Positions 44,144 through 53,283 of a stretch of DNA of 64,000 nt are shown piece after piece. Both the position numbers and the translations under genes were made by a program. The stretch is from Nocardia jiangxiensis NBRC 101359 (GTDB lineage: Bacteria; Actinomycetota; Actinomycetes; Mycobacteriales; Mycobacteriaceae). Numbering within the stretch: the first letter of the stretch is position 1; every line of letters starts with the position of its first letter. The notes beneath the pieces are model-generated. The model made no database searches, was not told where the DNA came from, and saw only the letters and a list, made by a program, of their open reading frames with translations. The stretch is from the NCBI RefSeq assembly GCF_000308615.1, contig NZ_BAGB01000002.1, forward strand, positions 85,470 to 149,469, given 5' to 3'.

Positions 44144-46369
44144 TTACCGTCGCGCAGCGGGCGGTAGTGCGGGGTTGAGAGTTTCCATGGGAGGTGTCGT
44201 CGTACCGGGGGTGGGTTTCGGACTCGTCGATGTCTCGGAGTTCGGTGCCGCGGGCGTCATAGGCGTTTCGGAATTCGATGCTGTCGCAGCGATATCCGCG
44301 GATTGGTCGGAATTGTTCCGGGACACCGCATTATTCGATGCCGTAGCTGATCGGCTGGCCGAGGAAGCGGTGTCGGCGGCTATTTTCCGGATGCGGTCCA
44401 TCTGCGCGTAGGCGGCATTGCCGGGGCAGGTGGTCTTGCCGACGTCGCGGTGCGCGAAGATGGTCGGCAGTTTCACCGCTGCTCCCTTCCTGTACTTGGT
44501 GTAGCTGGTGCCCTGCGAGTACAGGGTGGTGTTGCTCAGCGGGTTCAATCCGGCGAGCGCGGCGCGCCAGCCGATGAAGCGCCCGGCGGCCTGGATCGCG
44601 GCGTCGGTCGGTGGCTGGGATTGGAAATCGCCCATCAGGGCGACCCCGGCGGTGTGCTCGTTGAAACCGCCCGCGTGTGCGCCCTGCACGGGCCGGTCCA
44701 GGCCGCCGGCGCGGCCCTCGAAGATCTGGCCGTACTTATCGACCAGGGCGTTGTAGCCGATATCGCACCAGCCCAGCGTTTTCGCGTGATAGGCGTAGAT
44801 CGCGCGGACGATGCCCGGCGATTCGGCCGCGGTGTAATCGTTGCGACCTGCCGTGTGGTGCACGGCGATTCCGTTCAGGCCGTCGTCGTAGGTCGGTTTG
44901 TCGCACAGCAGCGACGGGTCCGCACCCCACTGCGCGCGGGTGATCACCTTGGGGCCGCCGTCGTGCAGCGGTGCCGCGATCGAGGACAGCGCCACATCGG
45001 ACGGGCCGTGCCCCGGATCGATCAGCACGGCGGATATATCGGTCGTGATCGCGTTCTCGGTGTGGCTGGACGCATCGGCCTTGTGGGTGAGCAGGACCTG
45101 CACATCCTTGGTTCGACCGACATAGATCGGCTCGGTACCGGCGCGATCGGCGGCTGCCGCATCGGTCGGCCCGGTCTCGATCGGATCCGCGGGATACCAA
45201 GCGCCCCAAGCGCCGTCGTCATTGCGCGCCCGGATCATCGCCGTCGTCCCGTCGAGATCCTTCGCGGTCAGCGCGACCATGCTGAACGGCGTCTCCCGCG
45301 TGACCTCCTTGACCTGCGCCCCCACCTGGGCTGCCACATCGGGCGAGACCGCGCCGGGGGCCAGCGCCGGTGCGGCGGGGTCGGCGCCCGGCACCAACGC
45401 CGGATCGGCCGAGTCCGGGCTCGCCGGGGCGGCCGAGGGTGTAGGTGTCGAGTTCGCCGGGGCGTTCGGGGCAGCCGAAGGCGCAGGTCCCGAGTTCGCC
45501 GACGTCGGCGTGGGTTCCGGTGCAGCGGGAGCCGCCGGGTAGTCGACCGGTACGAGCCGGGTACGCGCTGTGATCGGGGTTCGGAAGGCTGCTGCAACCG
45601 CGCGGGACCCGGAGGCTCGGGGAGCGGATGCCGTGGCGGGCGATGCCGTTGTGGTGTGAGCGATGAACTGCCCGGTTGTGGCGGGTTCGACGCTCGCGGA
45701 CGCGGGTCCGGCCGGTCGTGGTGCCGGGAGCCGGAAAGCGGCCGGGGCCTGCGGTGTTGCGGGGGACTGCACGCCCGGTTGCGGCCCGTTCGGGGACTGC
45801 CCTCCGGGTGTGTAGGGGGCTTGCGGTGTCGCCGGGGTGGCTTGCGGCTCGGGTGTGCCGGGGACCTGCGGGGTGTAGGGGAGTGGGGCCGTGGTCGGGG
45901 TGGGCCGGGTGTCGGGGACTTGCGGCGACAGTGGCGCCTGGACGCCGGGCTGTGGTGTCGACGGCACCGATTGTGCTTGTGGCGCTGCGGGATTCGGCGT
46001 CGGCGTGGCCTGGGGGTTGTCGAATTGGGGGAGCGGGATCTGGGTGGGAAGTTGGATTCCCGGCGGTAGGAGACCCGGGGGGATCTGGATCGAGCTGGGG
46101 AGCGGGAGGCGGCGCAGATCGGACAAGTGCAGGTCCGGAAGGTTCAGACCGGTGAGTTCGTGTAGCGGCAGGATCGCGTCGGGGGCCGAGGACAGGACGA
46201 CCTCGGCGAAATGCGCTGGGATAGCGGAGAAATCGCTGTTATCCGTGTTTCGGTAATCCGGCGATTTCTGCATCACGATCGTGGACAGCGGTGCGATGAC
46301 CGCGAGTGTGGCCACGACGGGGAGAACGTACGACCTTTTCGGCCTGCGGTACGGCACGAGCTGCTCCAT
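44144..46369 (-). CDS. Secreted PGRP-type N-acetylmuramoyl-L-alanine amidase (Rv3811-like)
   Basis: This 741-aa exported wall hydrolase has a signal anchor (SYVLPVVATLAVIAPLSTIV), about 260 residues of Pro/Thr/Ala/Gln-rich stalk, a beta-rich domain (about 345-470) and a peptidoglycan-recognition/amidase-2 domain (about 480-660). Zinc ligands are visible in AVHHTAG and FAHRDVGKTTCPG, with GYNALVDKYGQIFEGRAGG between. It should cut the amide bond between muramic acid and the stem peptide. The Ser/Asn/Thr-rich C-terminal 80 residues may be wall-interacting. It is divergent from the SpoIID gene across a 209-bp AT-richer promoter region. Confidence 0.93.
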   Translation of the reverse strand: MEQLVPYRRPKRSYVLPVVATLAVIAPLSTIVMQKSPDYRNTDNSDFSAIPAHFAEVVLSSAPDAILPLHELTGLNLPDLHLSDLRRLPLPSSIQIPPGLLPPGIQLPTQIPLPQFDNPQATPTPNPAAPQAQSVPSTPQPGVQAPLSPQVPDTRPTPTTAPLPYTPQVPGTPEPQATPATPQAPYTPGGQSPNGPQPGVQSPATPQAPAAFRLPAPRPAGPASASVEPATTGQFIAHTTTASPATASAPRASGSRAVAAAFRTPITARTRLVPVDYPAAPAAPEPTPTSANSGPAPSAAPNAPANSTPTPSAAPASPDSADPALVPGADPAAPALAPGAVSPDVAAQVGAQVKEVTRETPFSMVALTAKDLDGTTAMIRARNDDGAWGAWYPADPIETGPTDAAAADRAGTEPIYVGRTKDVQVLLTHKADASSHTENAITTDISAVLIDPGHGPSDVALSSIAAPLHDGGPKVITRAQWGADPSLLCDKPTYDDGLNGIAVHHTAGRNDYTAAESPGIVRAIYAYHAKTLGWCDIGYNALVDKYGQIFEGRAGGLDRPVQGAHAGGFNEHTAGVALMGDFQSQPPTDAAIQAAGRFIGWRAALAGLNPLSNTTLYSQGTSYTKYRKGAAVKLPTIFAHRDVGKTTCPGNAAYAQMDRIRKIAADTASSASRSATASNNAVSRNNSDQSADIAATASNSETPMTPAAPNSETSTSPKPTPGTTTPPMETLNPALPPAARR

Positions 46370-46578
46370 TCAGGTAGAACCGGGCGACCGTCAGTCGGGA
46401 GGTCATGGTTGATTCCTGACGGATCAAGCGTCACACTGGTCCCAACTGTTACAGATCTAGACCTTTGGTAGAGGATTAGATGGCAATAACTCGAATGTAG
46501 CTTTCCGATCGACATCCAGCGGGTAGGCAGGCGGAGAACGTCCCGGCGGCCTGTTCGCGGAATCCGTGGGAGTGCGTG

Positions 46579-48507
46579 ATGACCAGCTCGAAACGTCCGA
46601 GGATCGTCCCGATGCGCCACGGCGGGCTGTGGCGAAAACGCCGTCACCGGCGTGTCGCGATGGCGGGCGGGATGGTCGTCGCGCTGACCGCGGGAACCGG
46701 CGTGCTCTATTGGGCGTGGCCCGATGCGGTGCCGTACCGTCCGACCTCGGGTGCGGACGAGGGGCATGGCCGCGGAATGAGTCAGTTCGGCGCGTTGGAC
46801 CAGGCCAAATCCGGGAAGAGCGCGGTCGGCATTCTGCAGGGCTACTATCCGGGCGCGCAGCTGGCCACCATCGCGCCGACCATGGTGCGGGTGCGGTTGA
46901 TGGGGCAGGACAACAAGCCGCTGGACGTCTACTCCGATTCCGGGATGAACGTCGCGGGGCGGCACGTACTGCCGGGGCAGGTCGCCCATCTGACGCCCAC
47001 GTCCGGCGGCGCCGATGTCACCATCCTGTCCGGTTGCGGCGGGGATGTGCTGTGGCAGGGGTCCACCGCCGATCCCTGGGTCCATCCGATCGCGCCCGGC
47101 CTCAACCGTCCGGCGGACGAACAGCTGAAGATCTGCGGTGCGGGCGGATACCGGGGGGAACTCGGCGTCGCGCTGGAGGGCCAGGACATCCGCACCGTCG
47201 ATCGCGTCGACACCGAGGACTACCTGCGCGGCGTCGTACCCACCGAGATGTCCGCGGACTGGGCCGATCAGGGTGGCGGCCAGGCATTGCGCGCGCAGGC
47301 GATCGCCGCCCGCTCCTACGCCCTCGCCGAGACCCGCTATTCGTACGCGCAGACCTGCGACACCCAGGACTGCCAGGCGTATTCGGGCACCAGCCGGGAG
47401 GATCCGCGCACGGATGCGGCCGTCCGCGAAACCGCGGGCCAGGTGCTGCTGCGCGACGGCCACCTGCTGCGCAGCGAATATTCCTCGGCCCCCAACGGCG
47501 TGCACCCCATGGACGCCGGCATGTTCGAAATCGGTCCGACTCCAGCCGAATTGACCCCCGCGCCCGCCCCCGCCGCGCCGATGGCCCCCGCTGATCCGCC
47601 CGCCGAGCCGCAGCCCGCGCCCGGCCCCAGCGCCATCGACACCAAATACGCCCAAACCGGCGGCCCCACAGGATCTTTGGGCGCACCGCTGGGCCCGGAG
47701 TCGCTACTCCCCGGCCACGGCGGAACTTTCCGTTTGTTCCGCAACGGCGTCATCATCGCCACCAAGGCCCTGGGCGCCCAGGTCATCGACTTCACCACCC
47801 TTCTGCAACTGGCCCCCGGCGCCGCAACCACCCCCGGCGCCCCCACCCCGAACAGCACAGCGGATCAGTCCGCCCAACCTCCCCAGGCAGTACAGACCCC
47901 CCAAACCCCACCCGCCCCGAACCAACCCGCCGTAACCCCTGCCCCATCCGCCCAGGTCCCCGCACCCGCACCAGGTGGCGCATCGGCTCCGGAGTCAACA
48001 GCGCCGGATCCCGCTGCGACATCGCTCCCAACCCCAACAGCTTCCGCCGCAGCGCCGGTCGCGACCCCCGCAGCACAGGCGCCCGCCGCAACGTCGGTCC
48101 CCGCCCCAGCCGCGCCGGCCCCCGCTCCAGCCGCAGAGTCTGCTCCGACCTCAGCGGCTCCGGCTGCGACGTCGGCTGCTCCGACTCCCGTCCCCGCTGC
48201 GGACCTCCCGTCGGCGGCTCCGTCACCCACCCCGACCGCCCAGGCCCCCTCCGCGCAAACCTCACCGTCGGTCGTGCACGTACCGATATTCCCCGCGACG
48301 ACCCCGACACCTGCGGCTCCCGCGACTCCGGCCGCGCCCGCGCAGTCACCGTCTCCACAGGCACCGCCCGACATCGAACCTGCCGTGAACCCCGGCGCGG
48401 CGACTCCGACCGCGCCGGCGCCCATCGCTCCAGCCGCCGATGCAACATCCGCTCCGACCTCCGCGCAGGCCCCAGCTCCATCGGCTCCAGCCGCTCCTGC
48501 TCCGTAG
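46579..48507 (+). CDS. SpoIID/LytB-domain protein with LGFP repeat and long Pro/Ala tail
   Basis: This 642-aa exported protein has a basic N-terminus, a signal anchor (AMAGGMVVALTAGTGVLYW) and the SpoIID segment beginning HGRGMSQFGALDQA with VDTEDYLRGVVPTEMSADW and LRAQAIAARSYAL. It also has one LGFP-type wall-binding repeat (GPTGSLGAPLGPE...GTFRLFRNGVII) and about 230 residues of Pro/Ala repeats. SpoIID is a lytic transglycosylase acting on denuded glycan; here the expected Ser-Ser-Gly region reads SEYSSAPNGVHP. It may be a wall remodeller with the divergent amidase. The ATG at 46579 is preferred over the GTG at 46576 because GGGAG lies 6 nt before it. Confidence 0.9.
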   Translation: MTSSKRPRIVPMRHGGLWRKRRHRRVAMAGGMVVALTAGTGVLYWAWPDAVPYRPTSGADEGHGRGMSQFGALDQAKSGKSAVGILQGYYPGAQLATIAPTMVRVRLMGQDNKPLDVYSDSGMNVAGRHVLPGQVAHLTPTSGGADVTILSGCGGDVLWQGSTADPWVHPIAPGLNRPADEQLKICGAGGYRGELGVALEGQDIRTVDRVDTEDYLRGVVPTEMSADWADQGGGQALRAQAIAARSYALAETRYSYAQTCDTQDCQAYSGTSREDPRTDAAVRETAGQVLLRDGHLLRSEYSSAPNGVHPMDAGMFEIGPTPAELTPAPAPAAPMAPADPPAEPQPAPGPSAIDTKYAQTGGPTGSLGAPLGPESLLPGHGGTFRLFRNGVIIATKALGAQVIDFTTLLQLAPGAATTPGAPTPNSTADQSAQPPQAVQTPQTPPAPNQPAVTPAPSAQVPAPAPGGASAPESTAPDPAATSLPTPTASAAAPVATPAAQAPAATSVPAPAAPAPAPAAESAPTSAAPAATSAAPTPVPAADLPSAAPSPTPTAQAPSAQTSPSVVHVPIFPATTPTPAAPATPAAPAQSPSPQAPPDIEPAVNPGAATPTAPAPIAPAADATSAPTSAQAPAPSAPAAPAP

Positions 48508-48675
48508 GCGGACTGACGACCTCCGCGTGTTCCGGGTCCGTTTCGGGAGGTCCATCTCCTGTTCGTTCCGGATGCTGCCTCAGCTACATCCGCTGCGGCG
48601 GTAGCGATCTTCGCGTGCTCGAGGTCGTCTTCGAGGGTCGGGTTGTGGGTTCGGTGGGGCTCGGGGAAATAATCC

Positions 48676-48706
48676 TTGACCTTGACGTAGCGTCAACTTG
48701 CATGCT
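48676..48706 (+). promoter_or_regulatory. MerR-type promoter with 19-bp spacer
   Basis: TTGACC (48676-48681) and CATGCT (48701-48706) are separated by 19 bp, the hallmark of MerR-controlled promoters. The spacer contains the dyad TTGACG-TAG-CGTCAA (48682-48696), the likely operator. It lies 41 bp before the regulator gene, so autoregulation is likely. Confidence 0.55.
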
Positions 48707-48746
48707 GGGTTTGTCGACGTGATCAGGGAAAACGGGTGGTGCGGCC

Positions 48747-49502
48747 GTGGGTGAGTGGTCCATTCAGGAGTTGGCTCGGGCGGCGGGGACCACCAGTCGG
48801 ACGCTGCGGCATTACGGGCAGCTCGGGTTGTTGCCGCCCAGTCGGGTCGGGGCCAACGGCTATCGGTACTACGACCAAGGATCCCTGGTGCGGTTGCAGC
48901 GCATCCTGTTGTTGCGCGAGCTCGGGCTCGGCCTGCCGGTCATCGCCGAAGTGCTTGCAGGGGAACAGGATACGACGGCCGCATTGCGTACGCATCTGGA
49001 ACTGCTGCGTCAGCAGCAGGACCGGATCGCGCGGCAGATCGCGTCGGTGCACACAACATTGCGCAAGACGGAAGCAGGTGAGCCGCTCATGGCGGAGGAG
49101 ACGTTCGACGGATTCGACCACACCCGGTACAAGGACGAGGTGATCGAACGCTGGGGTAGGGAGGCGTACGAGAGCAACGACGCCTGGTGGCGTTCGATGA
49201 GCGAGGCGGATCGCAAGGCATTCGAGCAGACCCACCTCGACATCGCCGCCGACTACGGCCGGGCGCATTCGGCCGGTCTGACACCGGACAGTGCGCAGGT
49301 GCAGGCGATCGCGCAACGTCACTACGACTGGATCGCCGTCGGCTGGGGAGGCAGGCGGCCGGATGCCTGCGCATTCACCGGCCTCGGCGATATGTACGTC
49401 GCGGACCCGCGTTTCGCCGCGAACTACGACAAGCACGGCGAGGGCACAACCGAATTCGTTCGTGCCGCGATGTACGCCTACGCGGAAACCCATCTGGGAT
49501 AG
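48747..49502 (+). CDS. MerR-family regulator with TipAS antibiotic-recognition domain
   Basis: This 251-aa regulator has an N-terminal MerR winged HTH (WSIQELARAAGTTSRTLRHY, GYRYYDQGSLVRLQRILLL), a coiled-coil dimer helix (about 75-115) and a C-terminal TipAS domain (about 125-250) with WWRSMSEADRKAFEQTH, a globin-like fold that binds thiopeptide-like or other hydrophobic ligands. It typically activates its own and efflux genes when bound. The GTG at 48747 gives MGEWSIQEL. No efflux gene is adjacent; the next genes are YPQ-rich membrane proteins. Confidence 0.94.
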   Translation: MGEWSIQELARAAGTTSRTLRHYGQLGLLPPSRVGANGYRYYDQGSLVRLQRILLLRELGLGLPVIAEVLAGEQDTTAALRTHLELLRQQQDRIARQIASVHTTLRKTEAGEPLMAEETFDGFDHTRYKDEVIERWGREAYESNDAWWRSMSEADRKAFEQTHLDIAADYGRAHSAGLTPDSAQVQAIAQRHYDWIAVGWGGRRPDACAFTGLGDMYVADPRFAANYDKHGEGTTEFVRAAMYAYAETHLG

Positions 49503-49665
49503 CCGAATTCGACGTTCGCCAGGTGCAGGACCCGCGGCTCGGGGTGCGGCCGACCCGAGTTCGAGGGGACGTATCAGGCGGTCAGGGTGGGAATTTTTCG
49601 GGTCGCCCGGGGATGGACGTGCCGGGTAGAGTTCGCGCCCAGATCAGGGGAGGAAAGGAAACCCG

Positions 49666-50445
49666 ATGAGCTATCCATATGGCCAGCCTGGTTACGGCGG
49701 CGGTCAGCCTCAGCCCTACGGCCAGCAGCCTTATGGTCAGCAGCCGGGATATCCGCAACGGCCCGGATATCCACAGCAACAAGGTTATCCACAACAGGGC
49801 TATCCGCAACAAGCTGCTCATCCGCAGCAGCCGGGTTATCCCCAGCTGCCGGGTATGCCTCAGCCGCAGGGTTTTCCACAGCAGATCGGTAATCCCCAGC
49901 AGTTCGGTAATGCACAGCCGTCCACCGGTGGCGGCACGGCGATCACCGCCGGTGTACTGGCGATCGTGCTCGCGCTGCTGGCCATCGGCGGCATCGTCTA
50001 CACCGTGCACGCCATGAGCGTCGCCAAGGAGGCCATCGACAACCTCAACAGCACGGTCGATTCGATGAACAGCCAGTACGGGACCAGCATCTCGGCCTCG
50101 CACCACGATTTCGACGGGGGCGGTTACTACTTCGGCATGATTCTCGAGGCGGTCGTCGCCGTGCTGTACCTCCTCGGCGGATTTCTGCTGCTCAACCACA
50201 AGAACGGTGGCCGGATCCTGCTGATCACCCTGTCCTGCCTCGGTGTGGTCGGCGGTCTGATCGGCATGATCATCGGTTTCGCCTCGGGCGTCCCGGCCTC
50301 GGCGGCCTTCTCCATCCCCGGCCTGCTGATCGTGGCGATAATGCTGTTCCTGACGCTGTCCTCCAGCACCAAGCGCTGGTGTGGCGTGACCCCGCCGCAG
50401 CCGCCGCAGATCAATTACGCGCAGCCTCAGTACCCTCGCTACTGA
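49666..50445 (+). CDS. YPQ-rich N-terminus membrane protein, paralogue A
   Basis: This 259-aa protein has 85 residues of Tyr-Pro-Gln-Gly repeats (GYPQQ-type units), then the shared signature GGGTAITAGVLA leading into the first of four transmembrane helices. A short extracellular loop (NSTVDSMNSQYGTSIS) follows, then three further helices, and the C-terminus is again YPQ-like (INYAQPQYPRY). The repeats resemble those of actinobacterial DUF4870/DUF4190-type membrane proteins, but I do not recognise the exact family. The ATG at 49666 follows GGAGGAAAGGAAA. A strong UUCG terminator follows. Confidence 0.87.
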   Translation: MSYPYGQPGYGGGQPQPYGQQPYGQQPGYPQRPGYPQQQGYPQQGYPQQAAHPQQPGYPQLPGMPQPQGFPQQIGNPQQFGNAQPSTGGGTAITAGVLAIVLALLAIGGIVYTVHAMSVAKEAIDNLNSTVDSMNSQYGTSISASHHDFDGGGYYFGMILEAVVAVLYLLGGFLLLNHKNGGRILLITLSCLGVVGGLIGMIIGFASGVPASAAFSIPGLLIVAIMLFLTLSSSTKRWCGVTPPQPPQINYAQPQYPRY

Positions 50446-50466
50446 TCGGCTCGACAGCAAAATATC

Positions 50467-50502
50467 AACCAGGGCACAGGATTTCGATCCTGTGCCCTGG
50501 TT
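50467..50502 (+). terminator. Intrinsic terminator with UUCG tetraloop
   Basis: A perfect 16-bp stem (50467-50482 with 50487-50502) is capped by TTCG, 21 bp after the stop of the preceding gene. The stable tetraloop supports real function, though only two T residues close the stem. Confidence 0.86.
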
Positions 50503-50640
50503 GCGTCCGGCGCCGGTGCGGCCTCATCCGCACCTGCTGTGTCGGTGCTGCGGAATATGCTTCGGCGGTATCGAATTCGGCGCTCGGTGTGGTGTGATCA
50601 GCGCGGTACAGTTCGCATTCGAGGACCACGAGGGGGAGAA

Positions 50641-51237
50641 GTGGGATATCCGTACGGTCAGCCCGGAAATTCGGGTTACGGACCTTATCCACAACCCGGA
50701 TATGCACAACCGGGTTATCCACAGCCGGTCGGTCCGGTGCGAAAGCCGGGTGGTGGCACCGCGATCACGGCCGGTGTGCTCGCCACCATCCATGGCCTGC
50801 TCGGCCTGCTTGTGACGGTCGTGGGATCGATCGAGACCCGTCAGGATCGGCACGACGGGTACAGCGATTCCGGCGAGGTCGTCGCCCTGATCGTCGTGAC
50901 GATCTTCACGGGCGTGTATCTCTCCGCGGCGATTCTGTTCTTCTTCCGCAGGCGCGTCGGCCGATACATGATCGTCGGGGCGAGCGGGCTGACCCTGGTC
51001 GGCGGTATCGGCGGGATGCTCTACACGCTGGTGGCCAACCACCATTCGCAGGGGGATGTGGTCGGACTGCTCGTCACGATCGTGATCGTGCTCGTCTTCG
51101 AGGTGCCCACGCTGTGCCTGGCCGCGGCGAGTTCGACCGGGCGCTGGATCGCGGCCCGCACGGCCGCACCGGCTGTCCCCGGCCCTTACCCGCAGCCCGC
51201 ACAGATGTACGGCCAGCAGCAGTACCCGCCCTACTGA
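50641..51237 (+). CDS. YPQ-rich N-terminus membrane protein, paralogue B
   Basis: This 198-aa protein has a short 35-residue YPQ/Gly-rich start, the signature GGGTAITAGVLA identical to paralogue A, and four transmembrane helices with an extracellular loop (ETRQDRHDGYSDSG). The basic loop FFRRRVGRY and a Pro/Gln-rich tail (GQQQYPPY) follow. GTG 50641 was chosen because GAGGGGGAGAA lies directly upstream and the frame before it is not coding. It has its own transcription unit, separated from paralogue A by the terminator. Function unknown; the matching cytoplasmic tails suggest a shared partner. Confidence 0.84.
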   Translation: MGYPYGQPGNSGYGPYPQPGYAQPGYPQPVGPVRKPGGGTAITAGVLATIHGLLGLLVTVVGSIETRQDRHDGYSDSGEVVALIVVTIFTGVYLSAAILFFFRRRVGRYMIVGASGLTLVGGIGGMLYTLVANHHSQGDVVGLLVTIVIVLVFEVPTLCLAAASSTGRWIAARTAAPAVPGPYPQPAQMYGQQQYPPY

Positions 51238-51327
51238 TGGGACCGGCTTCGCGCCGGGCTCGACCGCTCGAATGATCCGGCCCGGTGGTGCGCAGCCGGG
51301 GATCCGGAGCACTCACATCGCGAAAAC

Positions 51328-51821
51328 CTATGCAGCGCACATGGACTGGAGTACCCCGCGCAGGATGGGCGCGCCGTAGCAGGCGGGGCGAAGGCCGAGG
51401 CGCGAGACGGACATCGTGTGATCGAGATGCCCGGTGCGCACCGCGTCGAGCCCGTCGACCAGATAGGTGACGATCGGGTCGTCCAGGTGCCCAGTCGTCC
51501 GCTGCTGTGCGTCGGATCGGTGGGCAGTTCGTCGCGGTGCACGCGGACCGTGGCGATGGTGCAGCGGAAGTCGTTCACCTGACGGTCGTAGCCGGCGAGC
51601 CGGTTCGCGGGGATCACGGTGCGTATCGCGGAGGCCGCGGAGGTGACGACGTCGTCGAAGGTGGGCGAGGTGTGCCCGCAGGTTTCGGCGGCGACGGGGA
51701 CCGCGGCCAGTGCGCCGGGCGTGTCGGCGTTCGCGGACGAGGGCGTCAGCAGCCCCGCGCCGAGCGACGCGGACACCACGAGTGCGCCGAACAACGGGGT
51801 GAGGGGTCGGGTGATCCGCAT
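51328..51821 (-). pseudogene. Secreted protein gene with one frameshift
   Basis: ATG 51821 starts a good Sec signal peptide (MRITRPLTPLFGALVVSAS then SSANA, cleavage near residue 32) followed by a domain with two Cys (ETCGHTSPTFDD, NDFRCTIATVRVH). Around 51490-51520 coding shifts frame and continues HLDDPIVTYLVDGLDAV to a final MCAA at 51328, adding two more Cys (RPACYGAP). Combined length would be about 163 aa. Either the gene is disrupted or the sequence has a single-base error. No family recognised; a small disulfide-bonded exported protein is the best description. Confidence 0.66.
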
Positions 51822-51917
51822 GGGAGGTCTTTCGATCGCGCTGAAACGCGGCGGCATTGCCACGACAATGAACTGGTCGTCCGTTCAATTGGCGCTCATG
51901 TCATACCGCCCGGATGA

Positions 51918-53252
<1,335 letters not shown>

Positions 53253-53283
53253 GCCGTGCCCGAGAAGCCCGCAGGAAAGTGAC

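Noticed and set aside
47500..48507. Tandem repeat array or CRISPR-like repeat
   Set aside because: The repetition is Pro/Ala codon bias in the SpoIID tail, without constant repeats and unique spacers.
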